NCBI RefSeq assembly: GCF_000235425.2
Contig: NZ_KI912266.1
Location: forward strand, 3,601,671-3,665,670
Direction: 5' to 3'
Length of the DNA: 64,000 nucleotides
DNA from: Pseudofrankia saprophytica
GTDB lineage: Bacteria; Actinomycetota; Actinomycetes; Frankiales; Frankiaceae
In this document: piece by piece, positions 8,415 through 16,127 of the stretch
Layout of the letters: each line of letters begins with the position of its first letter
Position numbering within the stretch: the stretch's first letter is position 1
Made by a program: the position numbers and the translations under genes
Notes under the pieces: generated by a model
Database searches by the model: none
Told to the model about the DNA's origin: nothing
What the model saw: the letters and a program-made list of their open reading frames with translations, nothing else

Positions 8415-9280
8415 GGGCGATGTCCCTTCTTCGCTTGCTGGACGAGTGCGTAGACCTGGCCGCGCAACTCCCCGAACCTCGCGGCCGAACGGGTCAGGAG
8501 CTGGTCCCGCTCGGCCGGCAGGTCGACGCGGAGGTCGGCCAGCACCGTGGTGGGGCGGTCGGACAGCACGAGCACACGCTCGCCGAGGTAGACGGCCTCG
8601 TCGATGTCGTGCGTGATGAACAGCACGGTCACCCCGAGCCGGTTCCACAGCGCCCGGACGAGGTCCTCCAGCTCGGCGCGGGTCTGCGCGTCCACCGCCG
8701 CGAACGGTTCGTCCATCAGCAGGACGCTCGGGCGGTAGGCGACGGCCCGGGCGATGGCCACCCGCTGCTGCATGCCGCCGGAGAGCTGCCAGGGATGCGC
8801 GTCGCCGCTGTCGGTGAGACCGACGGCCGCGAGCGCCTCGTCCACGACGGCGCGTCGTTCGGCGCGCCGGATGCCCTTCTCGATCAGGGGCCGCTCGATG
8901 TTGCGCCGGACGGTCATCCAGGGAAAGAGGCTTCGCCCGTACTCCTGGAACACGACGGCCATGTCGCGAGGCGGGGCCGTCACCCGGACGCCGCCGAGCA
9001 GGATCTCGCCGCGCGACGGGTCGAGAAGCCCGGCGACGCAGCGCAGCAGGGTCGTCTTGCCTGCCCCGGACGGGCCGACCACGCAGACGAACTCGCCACG
9101 GCCGACGGTGAACGTCAGGTCGCGGATCGCCTCGACCGGGCGCCCGTGACCGGAGTAGACCTTGCCCAGAGCACGGACGTCCAGGGCGACCGCGGTGTCG
9201 GGCGTCAGCCCGGGGGGCCCGTCGTCGTCCGGGCCGGTCTCGGCCGGCGGGGCGGGCTTCGCCGCCTCGATGCCATTCAT
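8411..9280 (-). CDS. ABC importer ATPase (NitT/TauT type) of the gallate operon
   Basis: A 289-residue ATP-binding subunit. Walker A is GPSGAGKTTLLRC, the Q-loop region VVFQEYGRSLFPW, the signature LSGGMQQRVAIARAVA, Walker B VLLMDEPFAAVD and the H-loop FITHDIDEA. An Ala/Pro-rich N-terminal extension of about 30 residues precedes the domain. It sits between the permease genes and galB and is coupled to galB by a four-base overlap, so the transporter very probably imports the substrate of the gal enzymes. Paralogues carry nitrate, taurine, sulfonates, or aromatic acids. Confidence 0.92.
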   Translation of the reverse strand: MNGIEAAKPAPPAETGPDDDGPPGLTPDTAVALDVRALGKVYSGHGRPVEAIRDLTFTVGRGEFVCVVGPSGAGKTTLLRCVAGLLDPSRGEILLGGVRVTAPPRDMAVVFQEYGRSLFPWMTVRRNIERPLIEKGIRRAERRAVVDEALAAVGLTDSGDAHPWQLSGGMQQRVAIARAVAYRPSVLLMDEPFAAVDAQTRAELEDLVRALWNRLGVTVLFITHDIDEAVYLGERVLVLSDRPTTVLADLRVDLPAERDQLLTRSAARFGELRGQVYALVQQAKKGHRP

Positions 9281-9283
9281 CTG

Positions 9284-10102
9284 TCAGGCTCCTCGGTCGG
9301 CGTCGCGCAGGCCCCGGTACCAGGCGAGGGCGAAGTGCTCGACGATCTGGAAGATGGCGGACAGCGCGACCCCGACCAGGCCGAGGACGATGATCCCCGT
9401 CCACATCTGCGGGATCGCGAACCCGCGTTGGAACTGCACGACGCTGGCTCCCAGCCCGTGGTTGGCGCCGAACAGCTCGCTGACCACCATGAGGATCACC
9501 GCGATCGACAGCCCCTGGCGTGCCCCTGCGAACGTCCGCGGGCTGGACCCACGCAGCACCACGTGCAGCAGGGTGGTGCGCCGGCGCAGGTGATAACTGC
9601 GGGCGGTGTCCAGCAGGACCTCGTCCACCGCGCGCACACCCTCGACCGTGTTGAGCAGGATCGGCCAGACACAGCCCAACGCGATGGTCAGGATCTTCGA
9701 GGCTGATCCGGTGTAGCCGGCGAACAGCGCGATCACCGGCACGAGGACCGGCGGCGGGATGGCCCGGAAGAACTCCAGCGCCGGCTCGGTCAGCGCCCGC
9801 AGGACGCGGGACAGGCCGATCGGGATGGCCACGGCGACGCCGATCACCACGGCGAGCAGGTACCCGGCCGTGAGCCGACCGAGGCTCGGCAGCACGTCGG
9901 TGGTGATCCGGTCGCCGAACCACGTGTCCGGAAACGTCCGGAGGATCGTCGACAGCGGCGGCCAGTAGAAGCTCGTGCTGCCGGCCGTCACGATCCACCA
10001 GACGGCGACGAGGACCGCGGGCAGCGCCAGCCCCGTCACCAGCCGCAGCGCCGCGGTGCGCACGCCCCGCGGGACGCCGACACCGCGCTGGGCGATTTTC
10101 AT
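9284..10102 (-). CDS. ABC importer permease, second of pair
   Basis: A 272-residue inner-membrane permease of the BPD_transp_1 (SsuC/TauC) family with about six transmembrane helices. The cytoplasmic coupling loop is seen at VRAVDEVLLDTARSYHLRR, followed by VVLRGSSPRTFAGARQGLSIAV. ATG 10102 overlaps the stop of the other permease (ATGA). The ATPase starts three bases after its stop. It forms a heterodimeric channel with its upstream neighbour. The longer open frame before ATG 10102 has no family similarity. Confidence 0.9.
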   Translation of the reverse strand: MKIAQRGVGVPRGVRTAALRLVTGLALPAVLVAVWWIVTAGSTSFYWPPLSTILRTFPDTWFGDRITTDVLPSLGRLTAGYLLAVVIGVAVAIPIGLSRVLRALTEPALEFFRAIPPPVLVPVIALFAGYTGSASKILTIALGCVWPILLNTVEGVRAVDEVLLDTARSYHLRRRTTLLHVVLRGSSPRTFAGARQGLSIAVILMVVSELFGANHGLGASVVQFQRGFAIPQMWTGIIVLGLVGVALSAIFQIVEHFALAWYRGLRDADRGA

Positions 10103-10968
10103 GCGGCCTCCCGCCAGACGGAGGGGTGCCAGCTCAGTGCCGGGCGCTCGACGGCCCTGGCCGCGAGGTTCACCAGGACGCCGAGGAGGCCGACGACGAT
10201 GACGAGCGCGTACGTGTCGGCGACCGCGCCGGAGGACTGCGCGACCCCGATGGACTGCCCGAGCCCGGGGACGCCGATGACGAGCTCCGCGGTGACCTCC
10301 AGGATCAGCGCGACGGCGGCGGCCAGCCTGAAACCGGTGAGCACGTAGGGAAGGGTGGTCGGCCAGACCACCGATCGGGCGACCGAGAGCCGGGAGAACC
10401 GGTAGGAGCGGGCGGTGTCCCGCGCCACCGGGTCGATGTCGGCCACGCCGTAGAGGACCTGGACGAGCACCTGCCACGTCGCGGCGTAGACGACGAGGAC
10501 GAGCGCGGAGCGCGGTTGGCTGCCATAGAGCAACACGACCAGGGGGATGAGCGCGACCGACGGGATCGGGCGCAGGAACTCGATCGTCGACGCCGTGAGC
10601 TGGCGCAGGAGCGGCACACTGCCGATCACCAGCCCGCCGGCCACGCCGATCAGCATGGCCAGCGCCAGCCCGGCGGCCCAGCCGCGGATGGTCTCGCCGA
10701 CGGCGACCCAGAAGTCCCGCTCCTGCACGAGACCGCCAAGGGCGGCGGCCATCGAGGTGAACGGCGGCAGGTAGTCGCGGTCCACCAGGCCGCTGCGGGG
10801 CAGGATCTCCAGGACGGCGACGATCACAAGCAGGCCGAGCAGGCCCAGACCCACGTCCGCGAAAGGCAGGGATCGACCCGCTCGATCCGGCATGGCCGGA
10901 TCGAGCGGACCCGTCGAGGCGGCCGGTGTCACGGGATCCCGGGCGACCGAGCGCTGTCGCGACGACAT
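10099..10968 (-). CDS. ABC importer permease, first of pair
   Basis: A 289-residue permease of the same family. The coupling helix is VADIDPVARDTARSYRFSRL, followed by VVWPTTLPYVLTGFRLA. About 45 mostly polar residues precede the first membrane helix. ATG 10968 begins 11 bases after the binding-protein stop; the open frame extends upstream into that gene but without similarity. The pair of different permeases indicates a heterodimer, less usual than the SsuC homodimer in this transporter type. Confidence 0.9.
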   Translation of the reverse strand: MSSRQRSVARDPVTPAASTGPLDPAMPDRAGRSLPFADVGLGLLGLLVIVAVLEILPRSGLVDRDYLPPFTSMAAALGGLVQERDFWVAVGETIRGWAAGLALAMLIGVAGGLVIGSVPLLRQLTASTIEFLRPIPSVALIPLVVLLYGSQPRSALVLVVYAATWQVLVQVLYGVADIDPVARDTARSYRFSRLSVARSVVWPTTLPYVLTGFRLAAAVALILEVTAELVIGVPGLGQSIGVAQSSGAVADTYALVIVVGLLGVLVNLAARAVERPALSWHPSVWREAA

Positions 10969-10979
10969 GACGGCGCGGG

Positions 10980-11984
10980 TCAGGGCAGGAGCGCGGACAG
11001 GTCCGGCTTCTGCGTGATCAGTTTGTCCTGGACGGCCAGGTCGGCCAGCTTGCCGACGGAGTCCGTGGAGATCGCGGTGGGCCACTTGGGCAGCGTGATC
11101 GCCTTCTGGACGGCGGGGTCGATCTTGAGGTACGAGGTCAGGACCGTACGGACGGCGTCGGGGTTGCCGTCCGCGTACGCCAGCGACTTGTTCATCGCCG
11201 TGGTGAACCGGCGCACCACGTCCGGGTGGCTCTTGGCGTAGTTCGCCGAGGTGAAGTACATAGCGATGGTCAGGCTCGGGTTCGTCGCCGCGTAGTTCGA
11301 GGTGACCTCACGCATGCCCTGGTTCTTCGCGATGGTGAGGAACGGCTCGACCAGCTGCCCCGCGTCCACGTCGCCCTTCGCCACCGCCGGCGTGATCTCC
11401 GGGAAGGCCAGCTCGACGTAGTCGATGCCGGAGGGGTCGCCGCCGCCGGCACGGACCGCCGCGTTCACGGTGGTCGTGTTGATGTTGTTGAGCGTGTTGA
11501 CGGCCACCCGCTTGCCGGCGAGGTCGGCGGCGCTGTGGATCGGGCTGTCCGCGGGCACGACGACGGCGCCGAAGTCCTTGCCCTCGCTGCCCGTGGTGGC
11601 GACGCCCGCGGTCAGCGCCTTGACCGGCAGCCCCTTCGAGGCGGCGAGCAGCAGCGACGTCGTGTTGCTGAAGCCGAACTGGTACTGGCCGCTGGTGACG
11701 CCGGGGACGATCGCGGCGCCTCCCTGGGCGGTCGCCAGCTTGAGGTTCAGCCCCTCCGCCTTGAAGAAGCCCTGTTGCACGCCGAGGTAGATCGGCGCCA
11801 CGTCGACGATCGGGATCACTCCGACGTTGACGGTCGTCGTACCGGGCGTCGAGTCCGACGAGGGCGAGTCGGAACCGGACGAACCTCCACAGGCGGAGAG
11901 TAAGAGGGCGGTTACCGCGCCTGTGGCCACGAGCGCGGGTCGCCGACTCCGTTCGATCCAGAGACCGAGGGCTCTTACACGCAT
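10980..11984 (-). CDS. ABC importer substrate-binding lipoprotein
   Basis: A 334-residue periplasmic-type binding protein of the NMT1/SsuA family, first gene of the ABC-gal operon. The signal peptide ends in a lipobox (LLLSACGG), so it is a lipoprotein on the outer face of the membrane. Family features include GVIPIVDVAPIYLGVQQGFF and AAIVPGVTSGQYQFGFSN. ATG 11984 is chosen because AAGGGAG lies six bases upstream and the signal peptide begins there. The ligand is inferred to be gallate or a related aromatic acid from the downstream genes only. Confidence 0.92.
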   Translation of the reverse strand: MRVRALGLWIERSRRPALVATGAVTALLLSACGGSSGSDSPSSDSTPGTTTVNVGVIPIVDVAPIYLGVQQGFFKAEGLNLKLATAQGGAAIVPGVTSGQYQFGFSNTTSLLLAASKGLPVKALTAGVATTGSEGKDFGAVVVPADSPIHSAADLAGKRVAVNTLNNINTTTVNAAVRAGGGDPSGIDYVELAFPEITPAVAKGDVDAGQLVEPFLTIAKNQGMREVTSNYAATNPSLTIAMYFTSANYAKSHPDVVRRFTTAMNKSLAYADGNPDAVRTVLTSYLKIDPAVQKAITLPKWPTAISTDSVGKLADLAVQDKLITQKPDLSALLP

Positions 11985-12043
11985 GGGCACTCCCTTGGGC
12001 GCGCGATCAATCAGCTCCCACAACCTGACGGAATGGCCGACAG

Positions 12044-12055
12044 ATTGTCAACAAT
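12044..12055. promoter_or_regulatory. Operator-like palindrome at the ABC-gal operon promoter
   Basis: ATTGTCAACAAT, the reverse complement of the palindrome before the GntR gene, 60 bases upstream of the binding-protein start. On the minus strand it includes TTGACA, a good -35 hexamer, so a bound regulator would cover the promoter. No clear -10 box is seen; TCAGGT about 17 bases further is the nearest candidate. Confidence 0.7.
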
Positions 12056-12421
12056 AATGTTGTAGATCTTTTCGCCATCCTGGGGGCGGGGTCGGGTCCG
12101 TGGCCGATCGGGCAGGACCGCGGCCAATGCTGGGGCGGGCCAGCGGTGGCGCAGTCCGGTGGGGGTGGACCGGCCGTCCATCATTGACCTGAAGCGGGTG
12201 TGGGAGGCGAGGAGCCGGGTGTCGCAGACGGTCTGCGCCGTGGTCCCGGCCCGCCGCCCGAGGAAGTACTCGAAGCCGGCGGCCCGTTCGGGGGCGCCCA
12301 TGCTGCAGCCAAGCAGCAGGGCCGGTTCGTCTATGGGTCTTCTCTCTGCGCCGCGTTCTGCGCCCGTGGTACCCGGCGGTCGGCGCTCTCGTGGCGCCCG
12401 GGTGGGCGGACGAGCTGTGGG
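12056..12421. other. Intergenic stretch, no gene recognised
   Basis: 366 bases between the gallate operon promoter and the MDMPI-family gene. Short frames exist on both strands (for example minus 12011-12301), but none has a recognisable motif, a good ribosome site or family similarity that I can see. Confidence 0.5.
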
Positions 12422-12991
12422 TCAGTGTGGCGGGAGGGTACGGCCGAGGAAGGCCAGTAGCTGGTGGTGAGCGGGGGCGCCGGCCGGGGCGGAGAGCGCG
12501 GGGCCGAACATGCCGGGTCGGCGGAAGGTGTCGAAGTCCATGCCGACCATGACCGTGAGCAGGCTCGCGCAGGCGTGCTCGTCGAGGAGGGCCTCCTGGC
12601 TGGTGGCGATCGCCAGGTCGGCACCATGGACAAGGACCTCGGTGAGGTGGATGAGGGCGGCCATCGGCCCAGGGACGGCGCCGAACCCGAGGTGCACCGT
12701 CATTCCGAGCACGTGGGGGCGGTGCCAGGCGGCACGGTCGAGGTCGGCGGCCGTGGCAAAGGCGGCGTGAGGGTCGCCGCCGAGCCAGTCGGTCTCGTGA
12801 TCGGCGCCCGCGTCGGTTCTGGTGAGTTCGGCGGCGAAGATGCGCATGCCACCGACGAGATGGTTCAGCTCGGTGCGTACGTCCCATCCGGGGCAGGGCG
12901 TGGGAACGGCGAGTCCGTCGTCGGTGATGCCCTTGACCACGGCGGCGGTCATGTCGAGGGCACGGTCGATCTGGTCGATCACGCCGGTCAT
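12422..12991 (-). CDS. TIGR03086/MDMPI-type metal-binding protein
   Basis: A protein of 189 residues of the DinB-like four-helix fold found in actinobacteria, related to mycothiol-dependent maleylpyruvate isomerase. Seen: TPCPGWDVRTELNHLVGG near the N terminus with the first metal His, HLTEVLVHGADLAIA with the second, and the closing LLAFLGRTLPP. These proteins are thought to use mycothiol; the substrate is unknown. ATG 12991 (GAGGA seven bases upstream) gives the family length; GTG 13051 with a stronger TTAGGAG is a possible alternative adding 20 residues. It is divergent from a TetR gene, its likely regulator. Confidence 0.82.
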   Translation of the reverse strand: MTGVIDQIDRALDMTAAVVKGITDDGLAVPTPCPGWDVRTELNHLVGGMRIFAAELTRTDAGADHETDWLGGDPHAAFATAADLDRAAWHRPHVLGMTVHLGFGAVPGPMAALIHLTEVLVHGADLAIATSQEALLDEHACASLLTVMVGMDFDTFRRPGMFGPALSAPAGAPAHHQLLAFLGRTLPPH

Positions 12992-13075
12992 GCCGTAGTC
13001 CTCGTGGGTCTCGCGCCAGACGTCGGGTCTTCGGGAAGGATCGGGGGCCACATACTCGCTCCTAAGGCAGTGGAT

Positions 13076-13138
13076 GGCTGCGTTAAGACCACCGTAGGGC
13101 GGCAATCCCGGCAAACGCAAGTCCGGGCTGCGTTAAGA
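13076..13138. promoter_or_regulatory. Paired 13-bp direct repeats in TetR/MDMPI divergent promoter
   Basis: GGCTGCGTTAAGA occurs at 13076-13088 and again at 13126-13138, starts 50 bases apart (about five helix turns). The second copy ends at the TetR start, and TAAGAT within it would fit a -10 box for a leaderless GTG at 13147. Equal phase on the helix suggests two binding sites for one protein, probably the TetR product. Confidence 0.5.
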
Positions 13139-13731
13139 TGGGTGGTGTGGCGGAACAGCAGCCGGCCCGCCGGCCTGGCGGGCGCAGCGCCCGCGTTCAT
13201 GCCGCGGTACACCAGGCGGTCACCAGGCTGATCACTGAGCGTGGCTACGGACACTTCACCGTCGGCGACGTCGCCGCCCGCGCCAAGGTGGCCGACAGCA
13301 GCATCTACCGCCGCTGGGGAACCCTCGAAGCCCTGCTCACCGACGTGGCGATCACCTGGCTGACCACGACATCCCCGATTCCCGACACCGGCAGCCTGGA
13401 ACGAGACCTGCGGACCTACGCCGCCAACGTCGCCCACGACGTCACCGGCCCCGACGGGCTCGCGGTACTACGCCTGATCGTCGCGCTGTCGTCGGCAGGC
13501 GAGGCCGGCATGCGCGCACGGGACGCGTTTCTGGCTGAACGCGGACGCCAGCTTCAGGGCATGCTGGACCGGGCCCGCGGCCGAGGTGAACACCCACCCG
13601 AGGGCTTCGACATTCTCGACCACATCCTCGCCCCGATATACATCCGCGTGCTGTTCGGCGCCGGGCCGCTCACTCCCGGCTACGTCAACGCCCTGGTCGA
13701 CCGTCTACTCGCCGGCCCAGTCCTCCGCTGA
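13138..13731 (+). CDS. TetR-family transcriptional regulator
   Basis: A 197-residue repressor. The N-terminal helix-turn-helix lies at about 15-65 (LITERGYGHFTVGDVAARAK, then SSIYRRWGTLEALLTDV); the C-terminal helical ligand domain resembles TetR_C_16-type members (DHILAPIYIRVLFGAGPL). The start may be ATG 13138 or GTG 13147, the latter possibly leaderless. It is divergent from the MDMPI-family gene across a promoter with two direct repeats and most likely controls it and itself. Ligand unknown. Confidence 0.87.
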   Translation: MGGVAEQQPARRPGGRSARVHAAVHQAVTRLITERGYGHFTVGDVAARAKVADSSIYRRWGTLEALLTDVAITWLTTTSPIPDTGSLERDLRTYAANVAHDVTGPDGLAVLRLIVALSSAGEAGMRARDAFLAERGRQLQGMLDRARGRGEHPPEGFDILDHILAPIYIRVLFGAGPLTPGYVNALVDRLLAGPVLR

Positions 13732-13773
13732 GCGCGGTCAGGCGGATCAACCGCTACGCCTTCGCCCCCCGGT

Positions 13774-13920
13774 TCAGGCGGTGCGGGTGTCGTACGTCGC
13801 ACGGTTGGCGAACACATCGTCCATGTGCATCTCGGCCCAGGTCTTGAGCCCGCGCGTCATCCGATGCAGGGAGAGACCGAGGTCGGTCAGCTCGTAGGAG
13901 ACCGTGACAGGCACGGTCGG
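13774..13920 (-). pseudogene. C-terminal stub of an HxlR-family regulator
   Basis: About 46 codons that end at a proper TGA and match the wing and last helix of HxlR regulators: PVTVSYELTDLGLSLHRM followed by KTWAEMHMDDV. The helix-turn-helix half is absent. Upstream on this strand the frame runs into unrelated sequence, where a fragment of another gene begins on the opposite strand. It is a truncated remnant, not a working regulator. Confidence 0.75.
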
Positions 13921-13922
13921 CG

Positions 13923-14075
13923 TCGACGGCGCACCTGCGCGAGAACGTCGCCGGCACGGGACTCTCGCTCTCCGACGAGAAACTCGCCGAGCTCGACGAA
14001 CTGTCGCAACCGGTCGAGCTGGTTGGGACCGTGTGCGCGGATCGGTCAGGCGGCACTGCTGACGCGTGGAGATGA
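13923..14075 (+). pseudogene. C-terminal stub of an aldo/keto reductase
   Basis: Fifty codons ending at TGA 14073-14075 with the typical end of the aldo/keto reductase barrel: TAHLRENVAGTGLSLSDEKL then AELDEL. The rest of the gene is missing and no start codon fits. It abuts the HxlR stub almost exactly (13920/13923), which marks a deletion or rearrangement joint. It is not a copy of the tail of the complete reductase at 17380-18357, whose residues differ. Confidence 0.75.
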
Positions 14076-14248
14076 GCGATGCAGGCGGCTGAGCTGTCAC
14101 GTCACCGGGTGAATGCAGGGGCGCGATGGAGATGGTGAGGCCACCCGGTGGTCTGGCGCGCGGCCGCGGCGCGCTTCACCGATGAGTTCCGCCGGCCCGG
14201 CCGGTCTACCTGGACGTACTCGTCGCACTATCGACCTGGAGACCCGAC

Positions 14249-14719
14249 GTGACCGCTCCCGCGCACCCCGGCCGCATGCTGTTCGTGAACATCCCCGTAG
14301 CAGACCTCCAGCGCAGCAAGGCGTTCTTCGCGAAGCTCGGGTTCAGCTTCAACCCGAACTTCACCGACGAGACCGCCGCCTGCATGCTGGTCGGCGAGCA
14401 GGCCAGCATCATGCTGCTCAGCCACAGCAAGTTCGCGGAGTTCTCGAAGCTGCCTATGGCCGATCCCGCCACGCATGCGCTGGCGCTCTACAGCTTCGGC
14501 GTGTCGTCCCGCGAGGAGGTCAACACGGTCGCCGATGCCGCGCTGGCCGCGGGCGCCGTCGAGGCGGATGGCCTGGAGGACTATGGCTTCATGTGCTCGC
14601 GCAGCTTCTTCGACCTCGACGGCCACGGCTGGCAGGTCATGTGGATGGATCCGGCGGCGGCGCTGAAGGGCCCCGAGGAGTTCGCAGCCTCGATGCAGGA
14701 CGCCGACGCCCCGGCCTGA
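14249..14719 (+). CDS. Glyoxalase/VOC-superfamily protein
   Basis: A 156-residue protein of the vicinal-oxygen-chelate fold, two beta-alpha-beta-beta-beta modules: LFVNIPVADLQRSKAFFAKL opens the first and LALYSFGVSSREEVNTVADA the second. It ends with FFDLDGHGWQVMWMD; where many members have Trp-Glu (the metal ligand), this one has Trp-Gln, so metal binding may be altered. GTG 14249 has GGAG eight bases upstream. Reaction unknown; such proteins include glyoxalases, dioxygenases and antibiotic-binding proteins. Its immediate neighbours on both sides are gene remnants. Confidence 0.85.
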   Translation: MTAPAHPGRMLFVNIPVADLQRSKAFFAKLGFSFNPNFTDETAACMLVGEQASIMLLSHSKFAEFSKLPMADPATHALALYSFGVSSREEVNTVADAALAAGAVEADGLEDYGFMCSRSFFDLDGHGWQVMWMDPAAALKGPEEFAASMQDADAPA

Positions 14720-14729
14720 CCTGACCTGA

Positions 14730-15026
14730 CACCGGCGCGGGGCCGCCGACGGCCCGAACACCATCGAGGACGCCCCGGACGGCAGTCTCTGCGTCACGAA
14801 CATCGTCAGTGGAACCGTCCAGCGCATCGACCCCGCCGGCCGGCTCACCACCGTCGCCGGCGTCGGCGGCTGGGGCATCAGCTCGACCGGCCGCGCAGGC
14901 GAGGGAGGCAGGGCTACCCCGACGAACCTGACCACCCCCGGCATCGGCCTCGGTCCCGACAGTTCGCTCTACATCGTCCGCACGCCGACGTCACCGATCG
15001 CCGTGGTGCTGCCTGTGTTCGGATGA
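14730..15026 (+). pseudogene. C-terminal stub of an NHL-repeat protein
   Basis: An open frame with no usable start encodes NHL-type beta-propeller repeats: DGSLCVTNIVSGTVQRIDPA, then GRLTTVAGVGG, then GPDSSLYIV, ending at TGA 15024-15026. Only one to two blades remain. Its last 36 bases overlap, on the other strand, the 3-prime end of the MmyB-type regulator. It is a remnant of a larger NHL/SMP-30-like gene. Confidence 0.7.
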
Positions 15027-15893
15027 TCTCGGCTCGGTACGGGGGGCGGTCATGTCGAGCAGGAGCATGGCGTCGTGGTCGGGGGTCGCGGGCTCGGCCG
15101 TGTAGACGCCCATGCGGTGCCCGGGGGTGCCTTCGAGGGCCATGCCCTGGAAACCGAGGGTGATCTTTCCGACCTGGGGGTGCTGGAAGGTCTTGGTGAG
15201 GTTCTTGCGGCCGGCGACTTCGTAGCGTTCCCACAGGCCGGCGAAGGCGGGGCTCTTGACGAGCAGTTCTCCGACGAGGACGGCGAGGTCGGGGGCGTCG
15301 GGATCGGTGCCCGCCAGGGCGCGCAGGCGAGCGACGCAGCCGCGGATCTGGTTGTCCCAGTCGGGGAAGACCTCGCGGGCGGCGGGGTGCAGGAAGAGGT
15401 AGCGGGCCAGGTTGCGCTGCGTGGCCGGCCAGTCGGCGAGCCCGGCGTACAGGGCGAGGCCGCCGGGGTTGTGGGCGAGGACGTCCATGCTGCGGCTGAC
15501 GACGTAGGCAGGGTTCGGGCGCAGGGCTTCGAGCACCAGGTTCAGGTGCGGGCGCACGGTGCGGCTGGGTGCCTGGGCGGCCTGGGGCGCGTAGCGGGCG
15601 GCGTGCACGGCGAGGTCGCGCAGGTGCTGGTGCTCGGCGTCGTCCAGCTGCAGGGCGCGGGCCAGAGCGTCGATCACGGCCGGGCTGGGACGGGTTTCCC
15701 TGCCGCGTTCCAGGCGGGTGTAGTAGTCGATGCTGACGCCCGCGAGCGTGGCCAGCTCCTCGCGGCGCAGGCCCGGGGTGCGGCGCACGCCAGGGCCAGG
15801 GGTCAGGCCGACGGACTGGGGGTTGGTCTGGGTGCGGCGGGCGCGCAGGAAGCGTCCCAGCTCGTCGCCGCCGCTGTGCGGCTCGGGTGCCAT
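14991..15893 (-). CDS. XRE-family regulator with MmyB-like ligand domain
   Basis: A protein of 300 residues. Residues 10-85 hold the XRE helix-turn-helix, with the typical actinobacterial motifs RRTPGLRREELATLAGVS and YYTRLERGRETRPSPAV; residues 110-290 form the MmyB-type PAS-like domain thought to bind a fatty acid (LNLVLEALRPNPAYVVSRSM, FPDWDNQIRGCVARLRA). ATG 15893 gives the family N terminus. It is divergent from a zinc alcohol dehydrogenase, the arrangement common for these regulators, and probably represses that gene. Confidence 0.9.
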   Translation of the reverse strand: MAPEPHSGGDELGRFLRARRTQTNPQSVGLTPGPGVRRTPGLRREELATLAGVSIDYYTRLERGRETRPSPAVIDALARALQLDDAEHQHLRDLAVHAARYAPQAAQAPSRTVRPHLNLVLEALRPNPAYVVSRSMDVLAHNPGGLALYAGLADWPATQRNLARYLFLHPAAREVFPDWDNQIRGCVARLRALAGTDPDAPDLAVLVGELLVKSPAFAGLWERYEVAGRKNLTKTFQHPQVGKITLGFQGMALEGTPGHRMGVYTAEPATPDHDAMLLLDMTAPRTEPRSSEHRQHHGDR

Positions 15894-16127
15894 CACGCCA
15901 GTGTCTCTCCGCCAGCTGTGCGCCATGCCTGTCCAGGGGGGCCCTGCCACACCCCGGCTGGCTACCCCCTGGCACGCCTCGGCCTGCCTGGAACAGCCGT
16001 GAACGGGCAGGGTTGAGCGTGTCGCCTCGCTGACCGAGCCCCCCCGCCCGGCCGCACCAGCGCGGCCTTCGCTTCCGGACCATCCGGTTCACAGAGCTAC
16101 CGCAAGCCACGAAAGGCGAGATCTTCC

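Noticed and set aside
7671-9998. A 775-codon frame suggesting a fusion ahead of galB
   Set aside because: The N-terminal two thirds are the shifted-frame shadow of the ABC ATPase and permease genes.
12011-12301. Minus-strand 96-codon frame between the gallate operon and the MDMPI gene
   Set aside because: No recognisable family, and it overlaps the operator and promoter of the operon.
14228-14944. Long minus-strand frame opposite the glyoxalase gene
   Set aside because: Arg/Gly/Val-rich shadow; the plus strand has a clear VOC domain and an NHL fragment.
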